This document shows positions 18,428 to 26,489 of a stretch of 64,000 nt of DNA, piece after piece. The stretch lies in the NCBI GenBank assembly GCA_031426735.1, contig JASJPK010000002.1:1-64000 (forward strand), given 5' to 3'. The translations under genes were made by a program, and so were the position numbers. The stretch is from PFJX01 sp031426735 (GTDB lineage: Bacteria > Pseudomonadota > Gammaproteobacteria > Burkholderiales > Thiobacillaceae). How positions within the stretch are numbered: the first letter of the stretch is position 1; each line of letters starts with the position of its first letter. The notes under the pieces were generated by a model. That model made no database searches and was not told where the DNA came from. It was given only the letters and a program-made list of their open reading frames with translations.

Positions 18428-21379
18428 ATGACTACTTCAGTTCATCAGTCCCCACTTAAGCTAATCGCATATATCCGATTCCAGCTAGACCAACTCAATA
18501 GCAAAAATGGTCAGTTTGATTTCGAACACCTTTGTCGTCACTTTGCTCGTGAAACAATAGCTCCCAACATTCTTCCTGCCACAGGTCCTGTGAGCGCAGG
18601 CGGGGATCAAGGAAGAGACTTCGAAACATTCACTACTTTTATAACTAATAGTGACTCATCCATATTCTATGGGAGACATGAGTCAAAACCTCTTGCATTT
18701 GCCTGTTCCCTGTACAAAAAAAATGGTCTAAAAGATAAAATCAAGAGTGATGTTCAATCCATTTGCACAGGAACAAAACCCAGCCTCATCTATTTCTTTT
18801 CCAATCAGGATGTTCCAGTTGCTTTAAGGCATGAACTTCAAAAATGGAGCATAGAAAAGCACCAACTTGGTTTGGAAATAATCGATGCTCAAGCTCTTTC
18901 CGAGCAACTTTCACAACCTAAATTATTTTGGATAGCCGAAGAGTACCTTCGTATACCAGCAGATATATTCCCTCGTAGCGTTAACTCCAATGATTCTGCT
19001 TATGAAAGCGCAAGAGCAGTTTGGTTTGAATCGAGTAAGCAACCATTTAACTTTGCTGATTTTGTTGAGATCAAGTTTGCATTGAGGAGAGCAACATTCC
19101 AAGATTTTGCAAAACCGGATCTCAGTCGATGGATTGAATTAATGGAAGGGCTAAATAATAACGAATACTCTGTAGAGTTGAGACGTCGTTCCATATATGA
19201 AATTTGTGTTGCTGCGCTAAGAGGACAACACAATCTAACCCCTAAGAAAAAACTAGTAGAGTTATATTTTTCCAACTGGGCGACATCGTCTGAGCCATCC
19301 GAACTTAGGGACGCAACTATTCTGTTGAGCTACTGTTCTTCAGCAGTCTTACGCGGTGAATTCGACTACCCGCCTGCCCAACTACATGCATGGAGTAAGG
19401 CCTTAGTTAAACATTTAAATGATGTAATTTCAAAAACTACTGGCCCCAACACTCTTACAGAGCTTCTGCAAACCAGAGCTCATGCAGCTCATTTCCCTTT
19501 CGCCAAAGGCACTACACCCCAATTCGATATCAACGAAGTATTTAAATGGTGGGGGCGTGTTATTAACTCCGCTAAAAATGCCCAGTTTTTTCCTGTCGAA
19601 GATTTTGCAGACCTCCTTACGCAAGTTGCACCACATATTGGCGAAGACCAAAGGTTTTCGCCATTAATGCGAAAGCTAGATATGCTTCTTGAAGAACGAT
19701 CAAAAGGCTATTTGATCGCCGAGAAAAGTCGAGATCGTGCCATTGAATTTTTCAAAGCCGGAAAGACGCTTCAAGCCATTGATGATCTGCACCGTGCAAA
19801 AGTACGATGGTTTACAGGCGACACACTTTATAGGTCATTGCTCAGTTTAATGACGCTTAGCCAATGCTACCAACAACTCGGATTATGTTATGCCGCAAAA
19901 TACCACGCACTAGGCGCTGTCTTACTAATAGCAAAATCTACTGATGACGAAATACGCTCGCTATTTCCGTCTGCATTATTCCAGCTATGCTATTGCGAAT
20001 ATGTGTCTGGTGAGTGGTTAACATTCTCGGAACATTTTCCACTCTTTTTAAGCATTCACTATCACCATGAGAAAAATCCACATGATTGGCTCGACGACAA
20101 GATTCAAGGAATGGTATTTCATTTCCTAATAGTCAAATCACTAGCCAAAGCTATGGGAGGATCTGATGCAGTGGCAAAAGTAGAGGGCCCATTACGGGCG
20201 CTGACAATGCCTGATGAGCTAAGAGAGGAAATACTTAACTCCGGGCTGCCTCTTGAAAAATATGAAAGCATGGCAGTTGAAGAAATATTATCTAAGACAT
20301 CAGAAGAAATCTGGGATGCTCCATTTGCGGACTCAGGGCCAACCCGAATCTATCGTTGGAAAGCGTTGGGAATAAGCTGGTTTGCCTTCACTGAGAATAA
20401 GCTATCTGGGCTCCCTTATGCGGAAGAGTTCATTGCCATTCTTCAAGTTGTAATTGCTGACTTTGGGCGCTCTGACTTTTGCCTATTGCCAACAAGTGTC
20501 GAGTTGGAACTAATTATCAGTGATGAGAATGGATTTAGAACTGAGGAAACTCCAGACAATGAAAGGATTGCGTTCAAAATTTTTGTTCCTCGGGTTGAGG
20601 ACTTCGCGCATAAAGCAATGCAGGAAACCCAAGCAGAAATCTTAGTTGTTGCAAGCACTATACTTTTTTGGTGTAGCGCACTACCTGACTCAGAGATTAA
20701 GAAAAAATTGGAATCTGCCTTTAAAAATGAGCTGTCTTCCAAAGTGTTTTTGGTGAGGCCCTATTGGGAACTATTCTCAGACCTTGCTTCTAGCGTAGAT
20801 TTCGACACGCGACGTTTAGCACAGATTGGCACTTTTGATCGAAAAACGTCGCCCCAAAGACAATCCAATGAAATTGGATGGATAGACAAACCTGGCTTTG
20901 GATATTCCAAGAAGAAAGCTCATGAATTTATCCAGAATCGCTATCGACGAGCAATTGCCCCTGTAAGAAAAACACTTGTTCGTCTTAGGTCAAGTTCTCG
21001 CTTCAATAAATGGGTAAGCGATTTAAGGGCTGAAGGGTATATGGACTGGCAAATTTTATTAATAATTTTTAATCACGTAATGAATTTCAGAGTGAACTTA
21101 ATCAACCCCACTTTCCATCCGGCACGCCACACCAAGTTATGTAAGGAAATAATTAATCGCGAGGAGACTGATGCGGATCCTTATTTCCCTGAAGAACTTT
21201 TATATGACCCCCAAAGTGAAGCGACGATGATGAGTAGTCTAATGGCGACTACTTCAACATGGGGGCTTCAACTGCGGACGAGTACACCCGATATTGAAGC
21301 AATAAAAAAATTAATGGATATAAGATATTTCCAGTCAACAGATGATGTTCCTCACGAAGATATTTTCGCTCCTTTATAA
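18428..21379 (+). CDS. Large putative defence-type protein with restriction-endonuclease-like N-terminus
   Basis: A 983-residue protein that is not in a named family I know. Its base composition is visibly AT-rich against GC-rich neighbours, which points to horizontal transfer. Residues ~30-185 resemble the PD-(D/E)xK/Mrr-like domain found at the N-terminus of many uncharacterised bacterial immunity proteins: HFARETIAPNILPATGP, SAGGDQGRDFE (Asp64), LAFACSLYKK with Lys97 and KIKSDVQSI, then IYFFSNQDVP and LEIIDAQALSEQL. Residues ~430-530 are helical and TPR-like (AIDDLHRAKVRW, LSQCYQQLGLCYAAKYHALGA). The rest is unassigned, and I see no Walker A motif. No signal peptide or membrane segment is visible. 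A NERD-domain helicase follows 183 bp downstream on the same strand. Nuclease function is inferred from motif resemblance only. Confidence 0.55.
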   Translation: MTTSVHQSPLKLIAYIRFQLDQLNSKNGQFDFEHLCRHFARETIAPNILPATGPVSAGGDQGRDFETFTTFITNSDSSIFYGRHESKPLAFACSLYKKNGLKDKIKSDVQSICTGTKPSLIYFFSNQDVPVALRHELQKWSIEKHQLGLEIIDAQALSEQLSQPKLFWIAEEYLRIPADIFPRSVNSNDSAYESARAVWFESSKQPFNFADFVEIKFALRRATFQDFAKPDLSRWIELMEGLNNNEYSVELRRRSIYEICVAALRGQHNLTPKKKLVELYFSNWATSSEPSELRDATILLSYCSSAVLRGEFDYPPAQLHAWSKALVKHLNDVISKTTGPNTLTELLQTRAHAAHFPFAKGTTPQFDINEVFKWWGRVINSAKNAQFFPVEDFADLLTQVAPHIGEDQRFSPLMRKLDMLLEERSKGYLIAEKSRDRAIEFFKAGKTLQAIDDLHRAKVRWFTGDTLYRSLLSLMTLSQCYQQLGLCYAAKYHALGAVLLIAKSTDDEIRSLFPSALFQLCYCEYVSGEWLTFSEHFPLFLSIHYHHEKNPHDWLDDKIQGMVFHFLIVKSLAKAMGGSDAVAKVEGPLRALTMPDELREEILNSGLPLEKYESMAVEEILSKTSEEIWDAPFADSGPTRIYRWKALGISWFAFTENKLSGLPYAEEFIAILQVVIADFGRSDFCLLPTSVELELIISDENGFRTEETPDNERIAFKIFVPRVEDFAHKAMQETQAEILVVASTILFWCSALPDSEIKKKLESAFKNELSSKVFLVRPYWELFSDLASSVDFDTRRLAQIGTFDRKTSPQRQSNEIGWIDKPGFGYSKKKAHEFIQNRYRRAIAPVRKTLVRLRSSSRFNKWVSDLRAEGYMDWQILLIIFNHVMNFRVNLINPTFHPARHTKLCKEIINREETDADPYFPEELLYDPQSEATMMSSLMATTSTWGLQLRTSTPDIEAIKKLMDIRYFQSTDDVPHEDIFAPL

Positions 21380-21562
21380 ATAATTATATTTACCAGTACC
21401 AACAACTTTACGCAACACGAAAAAAGCGGGTCATTCTCACTAATCTGCCTTGAACAAATTCAAAGGGGGCAGCTATATATTTCACTCCATTGGTGCTGGA
21501 TTCAAAACGTTTTTGCAGTTGACGCCGCAACCTCTTCCCCCCGCATAACCCCAAACCCACCC

Positions 21563-23380
21563 ATGGCCACCCTAATCCCCACCCTCGGCTCCGCCCGCTT
21601 CGATGCTCGCGGCGAGTTGCGTCTCGCCGAGCGCCTGAAGGATTGCCTCGAAGATAACGCCTGGGTGTGGCACAACATTCCGGTCGGGCCTTTCGGCCGG
21701 CATCCGGATTTCGTGGCTTTGCATCCTCAGCAGGGCATTGTGGTGCTGGAGGTGAAGGACTGGCGGCTGGATACGATCGTCAATGTGAACCGCATGCAGG
21801 TTGAGTTGTTGACTGATCGCGGCAATGTGTCGACCGACAACCCTTTCGAGCAGGTGCGCAGCTACATGTTCAGCGTGGTGGATACGTTGAAGCGTGATCC
21901 GTTGCTGGTGAACGAAGGGGGGAGCTTCAAGGGTAAGCCGGTCTTTTCTTTCGGGTATGGCGTGGTGTTCAGCAACATCACGCGCAAGCAGTTTGACCAG
22001 ACCGATTTGCAAGAGGTGTTTCCGTCGTCGCGCTGCATCTTTCGCGATGAGATGGCGGAGAAGGTCGACCCTGAGGCGTTTCGCGAGCAGGTCTGGCGCA
22101 TGGTGTCGCCGCGCATCGGGCCGGCGTTGTCGCTGCCGCAGATCGACCGGGTGCGTGCGCGGTTGTTTCCGGAGATTCGCGTCGCCCAGATGGCCTTGCC
22201 GTTTGACGAGCCGACGGCCAATGCCTCGCCCGCCGATGACCGCATGCTGGCGGTTCTCGATATGCAGCAGGAGTTGCTGGCGCGCAGCATGGGCGAGGGT
22301 CACCGCATCGTGCGGGGCGTGGCGGGTTCCGGCAAGACGCTGATTTTGGCGTTTCGCGCCGAACAGATCGCGCGCGCGGCGAGCCGGCCGGTGCTGCTGT
22401 TGAGTTTTGCGAACGGCATCTCGGGTCGGCTGGAGAATGCGATGCAGGACCGGGGCGTGGAGGACAAGGTGATCACTTCGACCTTCCATGCCTGGTGTTT
22501 CAGGATGCTGCGCGAGTACGGCCTGCCCGCGCCCAATCGCAAGGACTTCGACGATGCCGGCGCGTGGTATGCCGCCAACGTGCAGTCCGTGCTCGATGCC
22601 GCCGAGCGCGGATTGATACCGGGCGGGCAGTACGACGCGGTGCTGATTGACGAGGCGCACGACTTCGAGCCGCAATGGCTGGCGCTGGCGGCGAAGATGG
22701 TGAACCCGGACACGAAGGCGCTGATGATCGTTTACGACGATGCGCAGGCGATCTACAAAGGGCGCAAGCGCCCGGTGTGGAAGCAGCTCGGCATCGAGGC
22801 CGCCGGCCGCACGACGGTGCTCAAGGTCAATTACCGCAACACCGCGCAGACATTGCGCTTCGCGCGCAAGTTCGCCGCCGATGTGATCGGCCTACCGGGC
22901 GTTTGCGCCGGCGACGAGAACGCGATCCTGATGCCGGAAGACGGCGGCCGCGAGGGCGTGGAGCCGGTGGTGCGCCAATGCGTGAGTTACGACGCCGAAG
23001 GCCATGCCATCGCGGAATGGCTGCTCGGACGCAAGGCCGCCGGTTACCAGTGGGCGCAGATGGCGGTGCTGTATCCCCGCCATTTCATCGGCGAGCGCTT
23101 CGAGAAGGTACTGGCCAAACACAACGTGCCGGTGGACGTTGCCAAGGAACATGGCAATCGAGTGCAGACGAACCGTGACGCGGTGCGCTTTCTCTCCATG
23201 CATAGCGCCAAAGGTCTGGAGTTCCCCTGCGTGGCGATAGGCGGGTTGGGTGAGTTGAAGAAGGCCGAAGAAATCGAAGACGACGTGCGCCTGACCTACG
23301 TCGCCATCACGCGCGCAACGCACGAGGCGTTCATCACTTACTCGAACATGTCCGAACTGGTCGGGCGGCTGGTGGTGTAG
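21563..23380 (+). CDS. NERD-domain superfamily 1 (UvrD-like) helicase
   Basis: A 605-residue nuclease-helicase candidate. Residues ~15-150 are a NERD domain (PVGPFGRHPDFVALHPQQG, VVLEVKDW with the Lys expected of a nuclease fold). The SF1 helicase core follows: Walker A GVAGSGKT, TFHAWCFRML, LIDEAHDFEP, VYDDAQAIYKGR, LKVNYRNT, MHSAKGLEF and VAITRATHEAF. These motifs are complete, so ATPase activity is likely. Composition is GC-rich like the core genome, unlike the preceding 983-residue gene. Such proteins act in DNA repair or phage defence; which one applies here is not shown by sequence. Repeats lie downstream. Confidence 0.85.
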   Translation: MATLIPTLGSARFDARGELRLAERLKDCLEDNAWVWHNIPVGPFGRHPDFVALHPQQGIVVLEVKDWRLDTIVNVNRMQVELLTDRGNVSTDNPFEQVRSYMFSVVDTLKRDPLLVNEGGSFKGKPVFSFGYGVVFSNITRKQFDQTDLQEVFPSSRCIFRDEMAEKVDPEAFREQVWRMVSPRIGPALSLPQIDRVRARLFPEIRVAQMALPFDEPTANASPADDRMLAVLDMQQELLARSMGEGHRIVRGVAGSGKTLILAFRAEQIARAASRPVLLLSFANGISGRLENAMQDRGVEDKVITSTFHAWCFRMLREYGLPAPNRKDFDDAGAWYAANVQSVLDAAERGLIPGGQYDAVLIDEAHDFEPQWLALAAKMVNPDTKALMIVYDDAQAIYKGRKRPVWKQLGIEAAGRTTVLKVNYRNTAQTLRFARKFAADVIGLPGVCAGDENAILMPEDGGREGVEPVVRQCVSYDAEGHAIAEWLLGRKAAGYQWAQMAVLYPRHFIGERFEKVLAKHNVPVDVAKEHGNRVQTNRDAVRFLSMHSAKGLEFPCVAIGGLGELKKAEEIEDDVRLTYVAITRATHEAFITYSNMSELVGRLVV

Positions 23381-23543
23381 ATCGGGCGGGCTGGAAAAAC
23401 CGGGTAAGACCACCGAGTCCACAGATGCTGCTCGTTCCGAGCCGCAAAATGAAAATCGAAGGGGACGGCGTCCAATGGCACTGCCTTCAGGTTTCCTGAC
23501 CCCGGCCGAGTATTGCGGTGCATTCCGGAAACGCGACTGGCAT

Positions 23544-23616
23544 GTAGGATGGGCCAAGCGTAGCGGGCCCATCAGGCTTGGTGCATTGATGGGCCCGCTA
23601 CGCTTGGCCCATCCTA
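23544..23616. repeat. Hairpin repeat, GTAGGATGGGCCAAGCGTAG type
   Basis: Two long complementary arms meet around AGGCTTGGTGCATTG. It is a clear relative of the units in the 14.6-15.0 kb array and of the half-copy at 37592-37620. Confidence 0.9.
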
Positions 23617-23704
23617 CGAGTGGTTCTTTCGCTATTAAATATTTCTGTGCCATTACCAAGGAGCGAGGAATCAGGAAGTCTGACTTTAAGCATTCCGATA
23701 CCTG

Positions 23705-23811
23705 CTCCCCTCTTTGCAAAAGGGGGGCTGGGGGGGATTTATGAGACATCCACATAGGCCACCGCCGTTAAATCCCCCTCGATCCCTCTTTACAAAGGGG
23801 GAAGCAAACCC
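23705..23811. repeat. Hairpin repeat, CTCCCCTCTTTGCAAAAGGG type
   Basis: The two ends are inverted copies (CCCCTCTTTGCAAAAGGGG at the left, CCCTCTTTACAAAGGGGG at the right), with AAATCCCCC-type inner arms. It matches the layout of the element between cbbS and cbbQ at 61738-61834, so the two form one family. Confidence 0.85.
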
Positions 23812-23864
23812 GTCCATCGGCCTGGAGCAGCCCGCTGTGCCCCACGACATCGACCCAGCGTCCG

Positions 23865-24485
23865 TCAATGCCCCTGAACTACCTTCCATGCCGCGTACTC
23901 GGACGGCCACAAACCGTAACGCGCCAGCACACCCCCATGCAGCCGCCTAAGTTCCTCGATGATCAGTGCCTGCACGTCTGCTTGCTCTGGCGCCGGAACC
24001 CGCTCTGCCACGGATCGTTGAATACTGGAGATCGGGTCGTTTTCCGGATGGGTGATGACCTCGCGCAGGGACTGTTTGATCACGTTTCTCCAAGCCAGGC
24101 GTAGCGGGTCGGGCTCTGCCAGGTCTTGCTTGATCGCCAGATATACCTGGGTTGAGCGTTCGTAGGCCCAGACGAACAGGTCGCGCAGTAACTCCACGCG
24201 AGTCATTTCGTACACGCCCAGGGTGGCGCGGCTGCCGGCGCGGCGGGCGAGGTGGCGGAACGTCAGATCGTGATCTTCGGCAAGTATCGCGGCGCGCAGG
24301 CGGATGCCCGCCCGCAACAGAGCTGGAAGCAGATGTTCTATCGTGACCCGGGGCCGTTGTTGCCATGACGACCAGACGGCAGCGAATGTAGCCAGCGAAA
24401 CAATCATGCGGCCGTGCCATGCCGCGTGGAACCAGGCTGGACGCAGATATTGCGACTGGTATGGATGTTGCTCTGAATGCAGCAC
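23865..24485 (-). CDS. Hypothetical helical protein, possibly N-terminally truncated
   Basis: A 206-residue frame with a continuous, protein-like helical sequence (WFHAAWHGRMIVSLATFAAVW, TRVELLRDLFVWAYERSTQVYLAI in two blocks, LRRLHGGVLARYGLWPSEYAAW). The C-terminal half recalls, from memory and weakly, the tail of some Fic-family proteins, but the HPFxxGNGR motif that would prove it is absent. The only start is a GTG at 24485 without a clear ribosome site, and a stop lies shortly upstream, so the gene may have lost its 5' part. It slightly overlaps the start region of the gene at 24506 on the other strand only if extended. Confidence 0.5.
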   Translation of the reverse strand: MLHSEQHPYQSQYLRPAWFHAAWHGRMIVSLATFAAVWSSWQQRPRVTIEHLLPALLRAGIRLRAAILAEDHDLTFRHLARRAGSRATLGVYEMTRVELLRDLFVWAYERSTQVYLAIKQDLAEPDPLRLAWRNVIKQSLREVITHPENDPISSIQRSVAERVPAPEQADVQALIIEELRRLHGGVLARYGLWPSEYAAWKVVQGH

Positions 24486-24505
24486 CCAGGCCCAACCACC
24501 GAAAA

Positions 24506-25036
24506 ATGTTGAACCCAGACCAGGAAATCCAGCAGGTCAAAAATCGCATCGCAGCGGTTTATGCCCGGCGTGAGCAGTTGAAAAAGGACCTGGAGACAGG
24601 GGCTGTCGCGCCGCGTGCCGGTTTCGCGCAACTGGAGGAAACCGACCGCGAACTGTCCGGGCTGGATAGTCGTTTCAAACGGCTTTGGGATGCCGCCCGC
24701 GCCGATCCGGCCAGCGCCTGGGCGCAACGCACCGAATTCGAGCCGATCCATCTGGATTGCGTGACCGCGATCATGCTCAAAATACTCGATGCGAAATGCA
24801 AGATGGGCGAGCCGGAAAAAGCCGCGCTGGCCGCCGTCTACGACGTGGTCAAGACGCGTCCCGGCCACGGCCTGGGCGACGAAGTGCATACCCTCATCGC
24901 CGCCGCGCGTCTGGGCGCCACGCCTGAATCGAGTGCGCTCATCCACGCATGGCGCGAGCGTGCCGAGGCACACATCCCGAAGCCGGTGATGAAGGGCTTC
25001 AAGCAAATCCTGCGGGCATCGCTGCCCATGCACTGA
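24506..25036 (+). CDS. Hypothetical helical protein (176 aa)
   Basis: I do not recognise a named family. The protein starts MLNPDQEIQQVKNRIAAVY and continues with a long coiled-coil-like segment (residues ~5-60), then a helical domain with LDCVTAIMLKILDAKCKMG and DEVHTLIAAARLG. The start at 24506 removes an unstructured upstream stretch; an in-frame ATG at 24419 is less likely. The stop lies 18 bases before the rhodanese-ankyrin gene, so the pair is probably co-transcribed. From memory, small proteins of this type occur beside nitrogen-fixation genes in related bacteria, but no nif gene is in the window. Confidence 0.65.
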   Translation: MLNPDQEIQQVKNRIAAVYARREQLKKDLETGAVAPRAGFAQLEETDRELSGLDSRFKRLWDAARADPASAWAQRTEFEPIHLDCVTAIMLKILDAKCKMGEPEKAALAAVYDVVKTRPGHGLGDEVHTLIAAARLGATPESSALIHAWRERAEAHIPKPVMKGFKQILRASLPMH

Positions 25037-25054
25037 ATTCGAAAGGGAACAACC

Positions 25055-25837
25055 ATGGCCTACCTCGACATCGACTGCGCCGAAATTGCGACGTTGCGCG
25101 CCGAGAATGATCTGCTCATTTTCGACACGCGCGACCCGGACAGCTACGCGCGCGGCCATCTGGATGGCGCCGAGCCGGTCTCCGACGCCGCCATCATGCA
25201 ACTGATGAAGAACCGCCAGCGCGAGCGGCCGGTGCTGGTCTATTGCTATCGCGGCAACAGCAGTCGCGACATCTGCCAGTTCATCGCCGGCATGGGCTAC
25301 AGCCGGGTCTACAACCTGAACGGCGGCTGGCGAGCCTGGACGGCATTCAACCAGCCCGCGGCGGCGCTCAAACCCGGATCGGATCTGGCCGCCTGGCTGC
25401 AGCACTGGGGATTCCCGAGCGACAACATCCATGCCCGCACCGAAAACGGCATGTCGCCGCTGATGCTGGCCGCGCTGAAAGGCGAACGGGCGCTGGTGGA
25501 GGAATTGCTCGCGCTGGGCGGCAATCCCAACCACGTCAACGACGACGACCATCACGCGCTCTGGTTCGCCTGCGTGCACGGCGACGCGGAATTGGTGTCG
25601 CTGCTGATCGCGCACGGCGCCAACGTCGACAATCAGAACGTCAACGGCGCCACCTGCGCGATCTACACCGCCTCGACCGGCAAGCTCGAAGTGCTCAAGC
25701 GTCTGGTGCACGCCGGGGCCGACCTGGGCAAGGAAACCAGCGGCGGCTATACAGCGCTGGAAAGCGCATCGACGCTGCCGGTGCTGAAGTTTCTGCGCGG
25801 GCTTGCCCCGGAGCGGCACGCGTTGACCACGGCGTGA
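25055..25837 (+). CDS. Rhodanese-ankyrin repeat fusion protein
   Basis: A 260-residue cytoplasmic protein. Residues 1-105 are a rhodanese domain (LLIFDTRDPDSYARGHLDGA; active-site loop VYCYRGNSSRDIC with Cys at the expected place; NLNGGWRAW). Residues ~125-250 contain about four ankyrin repeats (GMSPLMLAALKGERALVEEL, DHHALWFACVHGDAELVSLL and similar). The intact CxxGxxS loop suggests sulfur transfer, and the ankyrin part a protein partner. AAGGGAAC precedes the ATG. It lies directly after the gene at 24506. Confidence 0.9.
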   Translation: MAYLDIDCAEIATLRAENDLLIFDTRDPDSYARGHLDGAEPVSDAAIMQLMKNRQRERPVLVYCYRGNSSRDICQFIAGMGYSRVYNLNGGWRAWTAFNQPAAALKPGSDLAAWLQHWGFPSDNIHARTENGMSPLMLAALKGERALVEELLALGGNPNHVNDDDHHALWFACVHGDAELVSLLIAHGANVDNQNVNGATCAIYTASTGKLEVLKRLVHAGADLGKETSGGYTALESASTLPVLKFLRGLAPERHALTTA

Positions 25838-25854
25838 GGCTGGCGCCTCGTCGG

Positions 25855-26409
25855 TCAGGAGGGCGTATCTGCCGACTCCGGCGCGTTCAACATGAGCTTC
25901 CCGTCCTTGACCGGAATGCGTTCACCCGGGGCACGCTGCATGCGCACCACGCCGCGCTGGTCGCCCAGGCGATAGGTGACGTCATACCCGACCACCTTTT
26001 GCCTGACGTCGTACTCCGTCTTGCAGCGGGTTTCATGAATCTGTTGCGTGCTGGAATCCTGCAGGTTTTTCTGGATCCGGTTGCCCGCGTAACCGCCAGC
26101 CACGGCACCACCCGCGGTCGCCAGGGTGCGGCCGCTGCCGGCACCGATCTGATTGCCGAGCACGCCCCCGACCACGGCGCCGATGGCCGTGCCGGCGATG
26201 CGATCGCGGTCCTGCACCGGGGCATTGCGGGTGACGATTTCATCCTTGCACGCCCGGCGCGGCGTCTTGGTCGTCTGGGTGACCGGTTCGGTCTTGAGCA
26301 CTTCCGCGTAGGCGGGCTCTGCGTGCCAGGCGCGGTAGCCCGCCACGCCACCGACCGCCGTGGCCGCGGCGGCGCCAATCAACAATCCCGTCATCATCGA
26401 CTTGTCCAT
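25855..26409 (-). CDS. Glycine-zipper 2TM-domain envelope protein
   Basis: A 184-residue protein with an N-terminal hydrophobic segment (MMTGLLIGAAAATAVGGVAG) and a central glycine zipper (AGTAIGAVVGGVLGNQIGAG and GGAVAGGYAGNRIQ) typical of the SlyB/17 kDa surface antigen-like family, although no lipobox Cys is visible. The C-terminal part is a small beta-rich region (YDVTYRLGDQRGVVRM). It is probably exported and associated with the envelope. AGGAGG lies nine bases before the ATG. It is convergent with the rhodanese-ankyrin gene. Confidence 0.8.
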   Translation of the reverse strand: MDKSMMTGLLIGAAAATAVGGVAGYRAWHAEPAYAEVLKTEPVTQTTKTPRRACKDEIVTRNAPVQDRDRIAGTAIGAVVGGVLGNQIGAGSGRTLATAGGAVAGGYAGNRIQKNLQDSSTQQIHETRCKTEYDVRQKVVGYDVTYRLGDQRGVVRMQRAPGERIPVKDGKLMLNAPESADTPS

Positions 26410-26471
26410 GACCGACCTCCTCTTGCATGATCCAAGTGCTGGTCTGACCCTTCCGGCCTGGAAAAGTGCTC

Positions 26472-26487
26472 GGCCCGCGAGCGGGCC
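26472..26487 (-). terminator. Hairpin after cbbO (form II module)
   Basis: A perfect stem GGCCCGC / GCGGGCC with a GA loop lies three bases beyond the cbbO stop; reading on the minus strand a T-run follows after six bases (positions 26466-26461 region). It may end the cbbM-cbbQ-cbbO message. Confidence 0.5.
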
Positions 26488-26489
26488 TC

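Larger units (their letters stand above)
23381..23864. other. Intergenic region, 484 bp, filled with two dispersed repeats
   Basis: Apart from the repeat elements at 23544-23616 and 23705-23811 I see no gene here; short open frames are products of the repeats. Confidence 0.65.

Noticed and set aside
23865..24485. Naming this protein as Fic-family
   Set aside because: Only a vague C-terminal resemblance from memory; the catalytic Fic motif is missing, so no family name was given.
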